A DNA stretch of 48,695 bases, from the IMG/VR virus record IMGVR_UViG_3300009605_000032, positions 1 to 48,695 of that record; one strand, 5' to 3'. Position numbers and translations under genes: made by a program. The DNA is from a virus. This document shows positions 31,258-39,006 of this stretch, piece after piece (positions within the stretch are counted from its first letter, which is position 1; the number at the start of each line of letters is the position of its first letter). The notes beneath the pieces are model-generated. The model was given only the letters and a program-made list of their open reading frames with translations. It ran no database searches and was not told the origin of the DNA.

Positions 31258-32193
31258 CTAGAGTGACATAGCTAGTGTCAACAATAAATAGTTATCTGAT
31301 GTGATAAGAGTAGCATTTTCCAAGCATTTCTGAAAGTCGTCTTTTTTCATTGACCCTACGTCCTCGTGGTCTCCGATATTTACTTTCCAAACTTCAATAT
31401 CAAAATCCAATAGTGTTTTAATAATCTCTAGTTCTTTCTTTGTAGCGTCGGGATCTAGTGCAATGTATACGCCGGCGTCTTCTTTGACGATCTTGCGCAA
31501 CAGAACCGAGTATTCGTTTAGCGTGGATCCCAGGATGGGCACAGCATTACGTCCCGCCAGAATCGCATCAAAGACCCCCTCCACCAAAATGATATCTGAT
31601 GTCCAATCAACGAACAAATCATTAAAAACAACATTCTTGCTAGCTGGCGGATTCTTATACTTTGGATATGCCTTGTTATCGTACGACCGAGAGATGAAAT
31701 AGTTTAAGTCCCCCTCGTCATCAAAAGAAGGAATAATGATGCGACCTTCATAATCGCCCTGAGAACAATAACCCATCTTCCACCATACGATGTCTTGCTT
31801 GCTGATTCCTCTTTTGCGAAGGTAGTTCCGCGCTGCGAAGCCTGTCGGTGGAATGTCCTTGGCGGCCAAGGAAATAAATCCTTCTGGCATATCCAGGATC
31901 TGCTTTTCTTCTATCTTCTCGCCGAAGAGATCTTCTAGCTGATCGAAATTAATCTCAGTTGTTAGCTCACGCCACTGTGACTTGTCGGTGTTTGTCCCGA
32001 AGCGTCGGATGACGCGATAGATGTTTTTGCCGCGGGTGTCGCAGACCCAGCACTTGTAGTAGCCTTTGTCTACGTTGACAGAAAACTTACGCTTGTGATG
32101 CTTGCAATAAGGACAAGCAAATAAATACTCATTGTTGGATCGGTAAGAATGTCCGAGAACATTAGTTAATATCTTGAGTTTCTTCGTTTTCAC
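31258..32193 (-). CDS. DNA primase (CHC2 zinc finger + TOPRIM, T4 gp61-like role)
   Basis: The 311-residue primase synthesises RNA primers for lagging-strand replication. The zinc site is C27/C30 (FACPYCKHH) and C48/C51 (YKCWVCDTRG). The TOPRIM domain has Glu205 (IILVEGVFDAILAG) and Asp246/Asp248 (VYIALDPDAT). The part between (ARNYLRKRGISKQDIVWWKM) fits the DnaG-like catalytic core. No helicase domain is fused, so a separate helicase is expected elsewhere. It overlaps the resolvase gene by 32 bp and precedes the leader-family array. Confidence 0.88.
   Translation of the reverse strand: MKTKKLKILTNVLGHSYRSNNEYLFACPYCKHHKRKFSVNVDKGYYKCWVCDTRGKNIYRVIRRFGTNTDKSQWRELTTEINFDQLEDLFGEKIEEKQILDMPEGFISLAAKDIPPTGFAARNYLRKRGISKQDIVWWKMGYCSQGDYEGRIIIPSFDDEGDLNYFISRSYDNKAYPKYKNPPASKNVVFNDLFVDWTSDIILVEGVFDAILAGRNAVPILGSTLNEYSVLLRKIVKEDAGVYIALDPDATKKELEIIKTLLDFDIEVWKVNIGDHEDVGSMKKDDFQKCLENATLITSDNYLLLTLAMSL
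31283..31291 (-). promoter_or_regulatory. Candidate promoter motif CTATTTATT before the leader-family array
   Basis: CTATTTATT occurs in the last codons of the primase gene, 33 nt upstream of the GTG of leader protein 1, the same arrangement as upstream of late genes. It is coding sequence, so chance is possible. Confidence 0.3.
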
Positions 32194-32695
32194 GGATCCA
32201 GCCTGCCCTTGCTATGACATAGCTATCCGACCGGTCAGCGTAGCCAGCCTTTGGATTTCCATATCTAGTGTATTCTACCTCAAAGCCGGGCACGTTGTCA
32301 AGCACAAACTGCAAAGAAACAGCTTTTGCCTTCTGTCCCTTAGGAACCTTGATTCCACAGAGTTTCCGAGCAGAGGTGGCAGCAAGATACTTGGGCGCCC
32401 CATAAAACATATTATAACACAACCAAGAGATAATGCCATTTATTTTTGATAAAAGAGATAAGGTTTGGGCTGATGAGAATCCCGAACGGAACGACTGAAG
32501 AGATTGTTCGACGTATACCTGCTCTATGTCATACTCCTCGTTTATCATCTCAAGGCGAGTATTCACGATTTCTATTTTCCTGAAGAAGTTCTTTTCTTTT
32601 CGCAGATCGATGTGGTCGCAGGCAAGAATATTGCCTTCATAGTCCAGCACTGTGTAGCCAGTGATACTGGTTGAGATATCAAGTCCTAAAATCAT
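32162..32695 (-). CDS. RuvC-like Holliday junction resolvase / RNase H-fold nuclease
   Basis: The 177-residue RNase H-fold protein has acidic residues Asp6 (LGLDISTSITGYTVLD), Glu63 (VYVEQSLQSFRSGFSS) and Asp154/Asp157 (YADRSDSYVIARAG) in the order of RuvC. A basic, Gly-rich segment (KVPKGQKAKAVSLQFVLDN) precedes the last site. It may resolve branched DNA before packaging, replacing T4 gp49 (endonuclease VII), which is unrelated. The gene sits with primase and gp47-gp46, fitting recombination-driven replication. Confidence 0.82.
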   Translation of the reverse strand: MILGLDISTSITGYTVLDYEGNILACDHIDLRKEKNFFRKIEIVNTRLEMINEEYDIEQVYVEQSLQSFRSGFSSAQTLSLLSKINGIISWLCYNMFYGAPKYLAATSARKLCGIKVPKGQKAKAVSLQFVLDNVPGFEVEYTRYGNPKAGYADRSDSYVIARAGWIRENEETQDIN

Positions 32696-32707
32696 GGGAG
32701 TATATTA

Positions 32708-33997
32708 TCAGAGATCTAGCTTAATCTTAAAAGTAAAATCTCTTTCAACTGTTTTTCTGATGGGCGTGGCCAACTTAGCGATCGCAATCAAGTTCTTATG
32801 GTCATCATAAATCCCAACTTTAGAAATATATGTAGTCTTCTCAAAAGACCCCGTAGGATCCGCATATGCAGAACTAACTACATTCTTAATCTGTAGTTGA
32901 TGATTTTCTATATACGATTGGGATCCAGTGCCCGCGTAATTACCGGTGGAGAACTGCAAAAAGGTAGGATTATTAGATTGATTTAGAGTGCCCTTATTGG
33001 CATTGGCAAATAGGGTTAACGCCTGAGTATTGGTTGTGCCACTCATATCCATTATAAAAGATGCGCTTGCAGCTGCTGGGCGATAGGCTGTGTCTACTAC
33101 CGGACCTCCAGTCGTTGCTGAGGATGTCAGCAGGGACGTCGCAGTTTGTCCAAAGAATGTCCATCTAGGGCTTGTGCGCCCAGCGGAGCTGGTATAATAA
33201 TCTTTATGAGGGGCGGAATCAGGAGTAAGGTTTGCGGAGCTAGTGAGAAGCAACAAACCTTCACTATAGAGTGCCAGCCCAATAACTCCTCCTGACATCT
33301 CCCCATAGGTAGAATACAGCAAACCATTTTGGTTTGTATCTTGAGCGCGAGCTAGCAGTGTCCCTGTAATATAATATTTGAGATCAATCGTTCCTTTTTT
33401 GATTGACGAGCCGTAGAAAATTGTGGGAATATTAACAAGACCTAGATCTATAGAATTAAAATCCCTTACGGAGCTGGAGTATTGAAACTCTGGATTAATA
33501 TAGCGATAATGGTTTATGGTATTTTTTAACGCCAACAGGTGTGAAACGCCGCCGGCAGTCTGGCTGGTGGCATATCTTGGAGTCTCTGCGTTATAAAACT
33601 CCATGGAAATACTGGAGGTGTAGGGGAAGGTTCCAAAAAGAACTTCTCCATAGGATGCTTCATCCCACGATGCTGTTGTGGCCAAAGTTCGGAAACCCAT
33701 GCGAGTTCCGTTCTTGACCATAAAAGAATAAATAAGACCATTATCTGGTATGGCTGTTGGACCTGCTGGGGCGGATCCGATGAACCGCCCAGTAGAAGAA
33801 CTTACTCTGTCTATGTTCATCTCATAGAGAGAAATATGTCCAGAATCAGTTAGTCGAATAGGGGTGGCAAAAGCGCCGGCAAGATTGGGGACATTGTTAT
33901 AATATGACGAACCACTATAGGTTATGTATTTAATACTAGGATAGGTCTTTAGAGTATTTCTATAGATCTCATTTTTCTTAAACTTATAGTACGGCAT
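32708..33997 (-). CDS. Virion protein, paralogue of the next gene upstream
   Basis: The 429-residue protein starts with basic PYYKFKKNEIYRNTLKTYPS. It is Ser/Thr/Gly-rich and ends in YISKVGIYDDHKNLIAIAKL, then RDFTFKIKLDL. The end is like that of the 34018-35145 product (YVTAVGLYSADNELLATAKL ... TEFTIRVRLDY), so the two share a C-terminal domain. Such 'VGLYD..NNL.A.AKL' domains occur in structural proteins of uncultured T4-like phages. A baseplate or fibre-anchor position is likely. No enzymatic motif. Confidence 0.65.
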   Translation of the reverse strand: MPYYKFKKNEIYRNTLKTYPSIKYITYSGSSYYNNVPNLAGAFATPIRLTDSGHISLYEMNIDRVSSSTGRFIGSAPAGPTAIPDNGLIYSFMVKNGTRMGFRTLATTASWDEASYGEVLFGTFPYTSSISMEFYNAETPRYATSQTAGGVSHLLALKNTINHYRYINPEFQYSSSVRDFNSIDLGLVNIPTIFYGSSIKKGTIDLKYYITGTLLARAQDTNQNGLLYSTYGEMSGGVIGLALYSEGLLLLTSSANLTPDSAPHKDYYTSSAGRTSPRWTFFGQTATSLLTSSATTGGPVVDTAYRPAAASASFIMDMSGTTNTQALTLFANANKGTLNQSNNPTFLQFSTGNYAGTGSQSYIENHQLQIKNVVSSAYADPTGSFEKTTYISKVGIYDDHKNLIAIAKLATPIRKTVERDFTFKIKLDL

Positions 33998-34017
33998 GCC
34001 ATGACCACATCATCTTG

Positions 34018-35145
34018 TTAGTAGTCTAAGCGAACTCTAATAGTGAATTCGGTTGTTGGATCCTTCTTCAAGGGCTCAGACAATTTAGCTGTAGCTAGTA
34101 ACTCGTTATCTGCAGAGTAAAGTCCGACAGCTGTCACGTATGATACCGGGACGTCGGCTGAATCTGTTTTAACTACGATCTTGCTCTGGCTCAAATATGT
34201 TGGGTTACTAGAGTAGTTGAAGTCCGTATTGTTAACCCGGCAGAAGTAAACTGTGGAGTTTAGTTCTGTAGAGTTGTTGAACGATACATTCTGAATGCGG
34301 TGGCGGAGGTTGTCACAGTTGCCGGAAATTGACGAGCTGATAAAGTTACCGTCGATGCTCGCGCTGTTATGTGTTGGAGTTCCGGGATCCGATCCTGCGC
34401 TCATGCTCACCGAAGAAGAGAGCAAGCTCCCGAAAGCGGAGGAGGAGAGGACCACAATACCGGCTTGATAATAAATCAGACCGACCTTCGCATAACCTTG
34501 GTCCCATTCAGTTCCATAACCTCCGGCGCTGAAGTTTGCTGCAGCCCCGGATCCTGTGGCATATAGGATACCATATTCGCCGGCTGGGGAGTTAACCTTG
34601 TAGCCATTGGAACCACTCTTGTCAGTAATTGTCAGTGTGTCGCCGGCAAGGGGCGTCTCGTACCCAGATGCGCCGGGGGCGCCCACATTAACCGTAAGAC
34701 TAAAACTACCCTTGTTTATCTCATCCTTGGCAAGCAATCGCGTGAAGTTGATAAAATATGCTTCATCGATTTTGGTACCCGAGGAAAGATCGCCGTCTTC
34801 GTCAAATCGGCGGATGGCGCCATCGGCGTCATAGCCAGCGAGGACCTGCGCCATCTGGTTATAAATATTGATTTTCTTTGCCTGTTGGGTTGTTGTGCCG
34901 TAGGAGCGTGAAAGAGAAGATACAGCTGGAAAGCCGCATGTGAGGTCAAAGATATGATTGGCGGATGAACTAAGATAAGGATAATCGTAGACGGACTGGA
35001 ACATACCGTGAGTGTAGTTCTTAATATTAGCATCTGCGTATGTACCCGAGACAATAGTGCCCGTTACAGGAATCGCTTCGTGAAGAAGGTTCCGGGTTAC
35101 AACTGAATCTTTTGTTGTGTCAAAAGTTTTGAATGAGGTGGCCAT
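34018..35145 (-). CDS. Virion protein, second copy of the shared C-terminal domain
   Basis: The 375-residue protein has a helical N-terminus (TSFKTFDTTKDSVVTRNLLH) and a Gly/Ser-rich middle. The C-terminal domain is shared with the neighbouring gene: SNPTYLSQSKIVVKTD, YVTAVGLYSADNELLATAKL and TIRVRLDY. It lies 20 bp from its paralogue and 14 bp from the upstream gene, in a block of structural genes. Likely baseplate or tail fibre attachment. Confidence 0.65.
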   Translation of the reverse strand: MATSFKTFDTTKDSVVTRNLLHEAIPVTGTIVSGTYADANIKNYTHGMFQSVYDYPYLSSSANHIFDLTCGFPAVSSLSRSYGTTTQQAKKINIYNQMAQVLAGYDADGAIRRFDEDGDLSSGTKIDEAYFINFTRLLAKDEINKGSFSLTVNVGAPGASGYETPLAGDTLTITDKSGSNGYKVNSPAGEYGILYATGSGAAANFSAGGYGTEWDQGYAKVGLIYYQAGIVVLSSSAFGSLLSSSVSMSAGSDPGTPTHNSASIDGNFISSSISGNCDNLRHRIQNVSFNNSTELNSTVYFCRVNNTDFNYSSNPTYLSQSKIVVKTDSADVPVSYVTAVGLYSADNELLATAKLSEPLKKDPTTEFTIRVRLDY

Positions 35146-35159
35146 TATTATTTCCTTTA

Positions 35160-36107
35160 TTAAACCGTCTTCTTAATGAAGCGGACTGGGATGTCCAATG
35201 TATAACCAGTCGAAACTCCAGAAATTCTAACTGTTGAATCGATGAATTTATAATTGGCTGCGCTCAGCGTCTTAGTACCGCTAGTAATATCCGCGGTGCC
35301 CGTAGTTCCTAGTTGGTCGAACAAGAAGGTACTAGTTCTAAGGCTAAGAGATGATCCCACCTTGAGGCGTACGCGGGAGCCGCGGGGACCTTGAATCTGT
35401 GATGCTGCATTGGGCTGTAGAGGGACAACCACATCGTTGCCGCCAGTTCCTTCGGTGAAAACATATGTCGCGATGTTGTCGTCGTCAATTGAAGTAGGGC
35501 TAAACTGACCTCCGGTAGTGGCAGTCGAGGTACCAGTGCGGGGATAGAGAAAACCAAGACGATTGTCTACTTGAACAAAATACTGAGTTTCCAGCAGATT
35601 TGGGTTAATAACAGACTCTGGAGAGAGCTGTGATGTGTCTAGTCCTTGGTCCGCTCGGACGAAGTTGTTTCCTAGGTCTGGACGGAACCCGTTGAAAATT
35701 CCGTCGTCGAGCGAATTGTTGTCTGTGGTAAGAGCATCAACAGTACTCTGATCAACAAGAATAAGATAACTGGATGTGTCGGTGTAAAGCGCGGAGACGC
35801 CACTATTCCAGATAGCGATCGTGGGCAAGTAGAGTAAATCATTTTCAGAATACGACATGAGCCTCGACTTCATGCTCGACATATTATTAGTGAATGCTTC
35901 AAGAACTGGAGTTTGAAGTATACTAATATCATAGTAGGCTGAGCCGCTGGTGTTGTTTTTGTCGTACAGTCCGTAGTCGATTTCATCGTCGCCTAGTGCA
36001 AACTTTGCAATACTAAACCGACCGTTGCCTTCGGCTAGTCGCTTACGACCTAGGTCGGTTAATACGGCGTCCAAAATAATGTCGCCAGAGTTATCTAAGA
36101 ATCCCAT
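35160..36107 (-). CDS. Baseplate/tail structural protein with LTDLGRKRLAEG motif
   Basis: The 315-residue protein starts MGFLDNSGDIILDAVLTDLG and continues RKRLAEGNGRFSIAKFALGD, then DEIDY, a pattern often seen at the start of phage baseplate and fibre-connecting proteins. The rest is beta-rich with 'QGPRGSRVRLKVGSSL' near residue 240. The product of 41598-42530 begins with a related 'ELTEYGEYLLAIG' segment, so both may belong to one superfamily. ATG 36107 follows AGAGGACA, with the AGACTATTTATA motif just upstream. Confidence 0.65.
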   Translation of the reverse strand: MGFLDNSGDIILDAVLTDLGRKRLAEGNGRFSIAKFALGDDEIDYGLYDKNNTSGSAYYDISILQTPVLEAFTNNMSSMKSRLMSYSENDLLYLPTIAIWNSGVSALYTDTSSYLILVDQSTVDALTTDNNSLDDGIFNGFRPDLGNNFVRADQGLDTSQLSPESVINPNLLETQYFVQVDNRLGFLYPRTGTSTATTGGQFSPTSIDDDNIATYVFTEGTGGNDVVVPLQPNAASQIQGPRGSRVRLKVGSSLSLRTSTFLFDQLGTTGTADITSGTKTLSAANYKFIDSTVRISGVSTGYTLDIPVRFIKKTV

Positions 36108-36123
36108 GCTATTGTCCTCTTCA

Positions 36124-36132
36124 TATAAATAG
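36124..36132 (-). promoter_or_regulatory. Candidate late promoter motif AGACTATTTATA
   Basis: The same 12-mer as at 1012-1023, 16 nt before the ATG at 36107, in a 37-bp gap between two structural genes. It has no hairpin beside it, so it is not a terminator tail. Confidence 0.5.
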
Positions 36133-36144
36133 TCTTAAATGTCT

Positions 36145-38952
36145 TTATTCGCTAGGATTTACTATCCCAGTGTTCTTAAAAGTTATATTTAGATCCAGTT
36201 TTCGTCCCGTCTTCGTGCTTCTTACTCGGATTTTGAATGTCTCATCCCATACTTTAGAAATTGAGGGGGCGCCAAGTATTGAAGAATTCGGCGGATTATT
36301 AACGTTGGGCATTCCGGCAGATGCGGGATCTTCCAATGCAAGTTGCTGAAGTCCTGGTTCTATATAAATGAATCTTCTTCCCTCCGTGGTATACTTTGGT
36401 TTTGCTGATTCAAAAGTAAATACTTCTTGTCTTAAAAATATCTGTCCCGCGTTATCAATCATTTCTAATTCAAAGATGTGAGTAGGGTTAGAAATATTTC
36501 CGTTGATGTCGACAGCTCGGGCACAATAATAATAAATTGTGTTGGGTCGAATATAATCGTCATATGAGCCGGCGCGCCCAAATTGCGGGTCGACAGATAT
36601 TACTTGTCCTGCGAAATCGCTATAAGCCGTTGGCTTGGTTGTTGTTTTAAATAACTGATATGACTCTACGGGATCGTCCGATCTAAATTCAATCTTGTCA
36701 ATCTCATTAATGGTTGTTACCTGTTGTCCAGTCTGGGCTTCATACTCTGCTATAAAGAAATCTACATCAGTGTTCTGAATTATTATGGGCTTTTCTTCAA
36801 AGATGCCGGTCTGTGGTTGCAAAAGAATCTTAACCTTGTTGTTTACTCCCTTTAAAGGATAAAAGGATATACCGGGGGCGACTGGTGGTTTATCATCCAC
36901 CATAACACTGATCCCGCCCACTACATGGGGGACCACAAAGACCTGCATATACTCGGGCGACATCATGTACGGCAGGGTTGCTTGGTAGGAAGGAAAGGTT
37001 CCAATTGCATTGTCGTCTACCGTAGGAACTGTATTAAAAAGCAACGATCCCTCATTGTTGGCCGGGAGAGTGTAACTATATTTACTTCCAAAAACTATAA
37101 TTACCTTTTGTATATCATAGCGATATTTTTGCTTGGTTTTAATTTGGGAGTCATAATATATGATGTCACGGTTATCAAATCGATTCGTAAAGTAAAAAGT
37201 CTGTACTAAGTCTTCGCCATTTGTTCCTACTTTGTATTTCTTCACTAAATACATAAGGGTTTCGGTGTGGCAGAATTCGCCGTTTAAGACGTCCTCGAAG
37301 GGGCGCGTGACTTCTCGCGCATCAGATAAAATATTGAGGCACGTATCTAGTGACGGGTTAATATCGATTACCTGGGTTGGCATATTAAGTCTGCGCTTAT
37401 GTAGGGATGTGGCTTCATTGACGCCCACAGGAGCATCGTCCTCAATGGCTTGAGCAATGATCATGGAATTTTCTAACATTCCAGATTCTGGTACGGTCGC
37501 TGGATTCTCTTGCGACGCTGGGGGAGGCGTTAGTCCCAAAAATCCATTAACACTCTCCTTCACGTTATAAACAGCTGTGTATGTCTTTTCTTCTAAAGAA
37601 TATGTAGCATCGGGACTATTGTCATTATTAACTCGTTTAAGAGTCTGGGTAAATGGAACTCCCTGGACCGGTCCTTGCAACCGTTGGATGGCTGTATATT
37701 GAAGAAGATCAATGAGATTATTATTATTGATCTCTGCTTGTTCTGTAATATGTCCCAATATCGACACATCCGACTTATACCCCTCTGATTTGGCGCCTGG
37801 GATTCTGAGGGTGTTATAAAACGGAATCGCAGAGGGGTTTATGGCATCCCCATTGAGAACGTCTCTGTCTGCGTGGAGAACAAAAAGCTCTTTATTGGAG
37901 GCTAGTTCACTTTTTACTACATCGATAGTATTTGTTATTATTGTCTTGTTAAGTGCTCGGGCATACTCTTCATAATAGCGCTTACGATTATTCTCTGTTA
38001 GTTGATTGGTACGAGTGCTAAACCAATCCACCCGCGAATTGAGGGTCATAGATTTAGCGTATCTCCCGTTTGCTAATCCTACACCACCTGTATTTTGAAG
38101 TTCTAGTTGAAGATAATATGCATTGGGAATTAAATCTTCGCTAACACTATCAGAAGAAATCACATCTTCGAATGCCGGTCGGGAATCAACGTACTGAACA
38201 TATGTTGATTCAATTTTTAGCCGCTCGTCCGCTTTAGTGCGGATTTTAATGTCGGAGGAGGGAGTTGATAGCTGAAAGGTGTAGTCAATAAATTCGCCGG
38301 AGCCCGAGAGGATACCCTTAATGGGTGTGCCGACGGGGGAACGATCTTCCAAAATTGCGGTTTTTACACTTGCAGGGTCTGAGCCGATGCGCGCATGAGG
38401 AATAGCGTTAGAGGACTGACCCATATAGCGTGAAAGTCGGTTAGCTATGGTTTCCCACCAATCCTCGCGGGTTTCCTGGAGTTCTCCGAAATAGTATTCT
38501 GCCGGAGGATAGGTTAGGTTGTAACCCGGACTATACCAGCCGGCTGGGGAATAGGTGAGTGTAATTACGCCGTCCACATTTCCTGTCCCTAATCCGGGGG
38601 ATTGGGGTTGTGTCTGGATGGTGTAGTCAAAAATTAGGTTCGTTCCTTGATTTGTTCCGACTGCCTGAGTGCCTAAAACTACGTTTTGGTTTATATCTTG
38701 AACAAATGCATATGGTAAGGGGTTGGTATAAAGATCTGTATAGTTTAGGAGTACAACCGAGGGTAGATCTGAAACATTTGTAGGGTAAATGGGAGCATAA
38801 TATTTACCCAGAAGCCCGCGGAGCTTATCTGCAGTACCCCAATCATTTCGCACCATTGGATGGAATTGACTGGGGTTGCTTACACGGTCAGCTATGCCTA
38901 CCATTGAGGTGTTTACAAAAGTGAGCTTATCTTGGTATGCTGGGTTGGCCAT
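36145..38952 (-). CDS. Large virion protein with FN3-like part, probably baseplate
   Basis: The 935-residue protein starts ANPAYQDKLTFVNTSMVGIA. It has segments of mixed fold (REDWWETIANRLSRYMGQSS; TRTNQLTENNRKRYYEEYAR) and a region near residue 780-850 resembling a fibronectin-III domain (VESYQLFKTTTKPTAYSDFA ... NTIYYYCARAVDINGNIS). The C-terminus (DETFKIRVRSTKTGRKLDLN) looks like a beta domain. No enzymatic motif. The size and gene neighbourhood suggest a baseplate, collar or long-fibre scaffold component. I do not recognise a T4 counterpart. Confidence 0.6.
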   Translation of the reverse strand: MANPAYQDKLTFVNTSMVGIADRVSNPSQFHPMVRNDWGTADKLRGLLGKYYAPIYPTNVSDLPSVVLLNYTDLYTNPLPYAFVQDINQNVVLGTQAVGTNQGTNLIFDYTIQTQPQSPGLGTGNVDGVITLTYSPAGWYSPGYNLTYPPAEYYFGELQETREDWWETIANRLSRYMGQSSNAIPHARIGSDPASVKTAILEDRSPVGTPIKGILSGSGEFIDYTFQLSTPSSDIKIRTKADERLKIESTYVQYVDSRPAFEDVISSDSVSEDLIPNAYYLQLELQNTGGVGLANGRYAKSMTLNSRVDWFSTRTNQLTENNRKRYYEEYARALNKTIITNTIDVVKSELASNKELFVLHADRDVLNGDAINPSAIPFYNTLRIPGAKSEGYKSDVSILGHITEQAEINNNNLIDLLQYTAIQRLQGPVQGVPFTQTLKRVNNDNSPDATYSLEEKTYTAVYNVKESVNGFLGLTPPPASQENPATVPESGMLENSMIIAQAIEDDAPVGVNEATSLHKRRLNMPTQVIDINPSLDTCLNILSDAREVTRPFEDVLNGEFCHTETLMYLVKKYKVGTNGEDLVQTFYFTNRFDNRDIIYYDSQIKTKQKYRYDIQKVIIVFGSKYSYTLPANNEGSLLFNTVPTVDDNAIGTFPSYQATLPYMMSPEYMQVFVVPHVVGGISVMVDDKPPVAPGISFYPLKGVNNKVKILLQPQTGIFEEKPIIIQNTDVDFFIAEYEAQTGQQVTTINEIDKIEFRSDDPVESYQLFKTTTKPTAYSDFAGQVISVDPQFGRAGSYDDYIRPNTIYYYCARAVDINGNISNPTHIFELEMIDNAGQIFLRQEVFTFESAKPKYTTEGRRFIYIEPGLQQLALEDPASAGMPNVNNPPNSSILGAPSISKVWDETFKIRVRSTKTGRKLDLNITFKNTGIVNPSE

Positions 38953-39006
38953 AGTTAGTATCCGACTCCAAGTTTAATTTTGAAGCAGGGTGCAGGATCG
39001 AAATAA

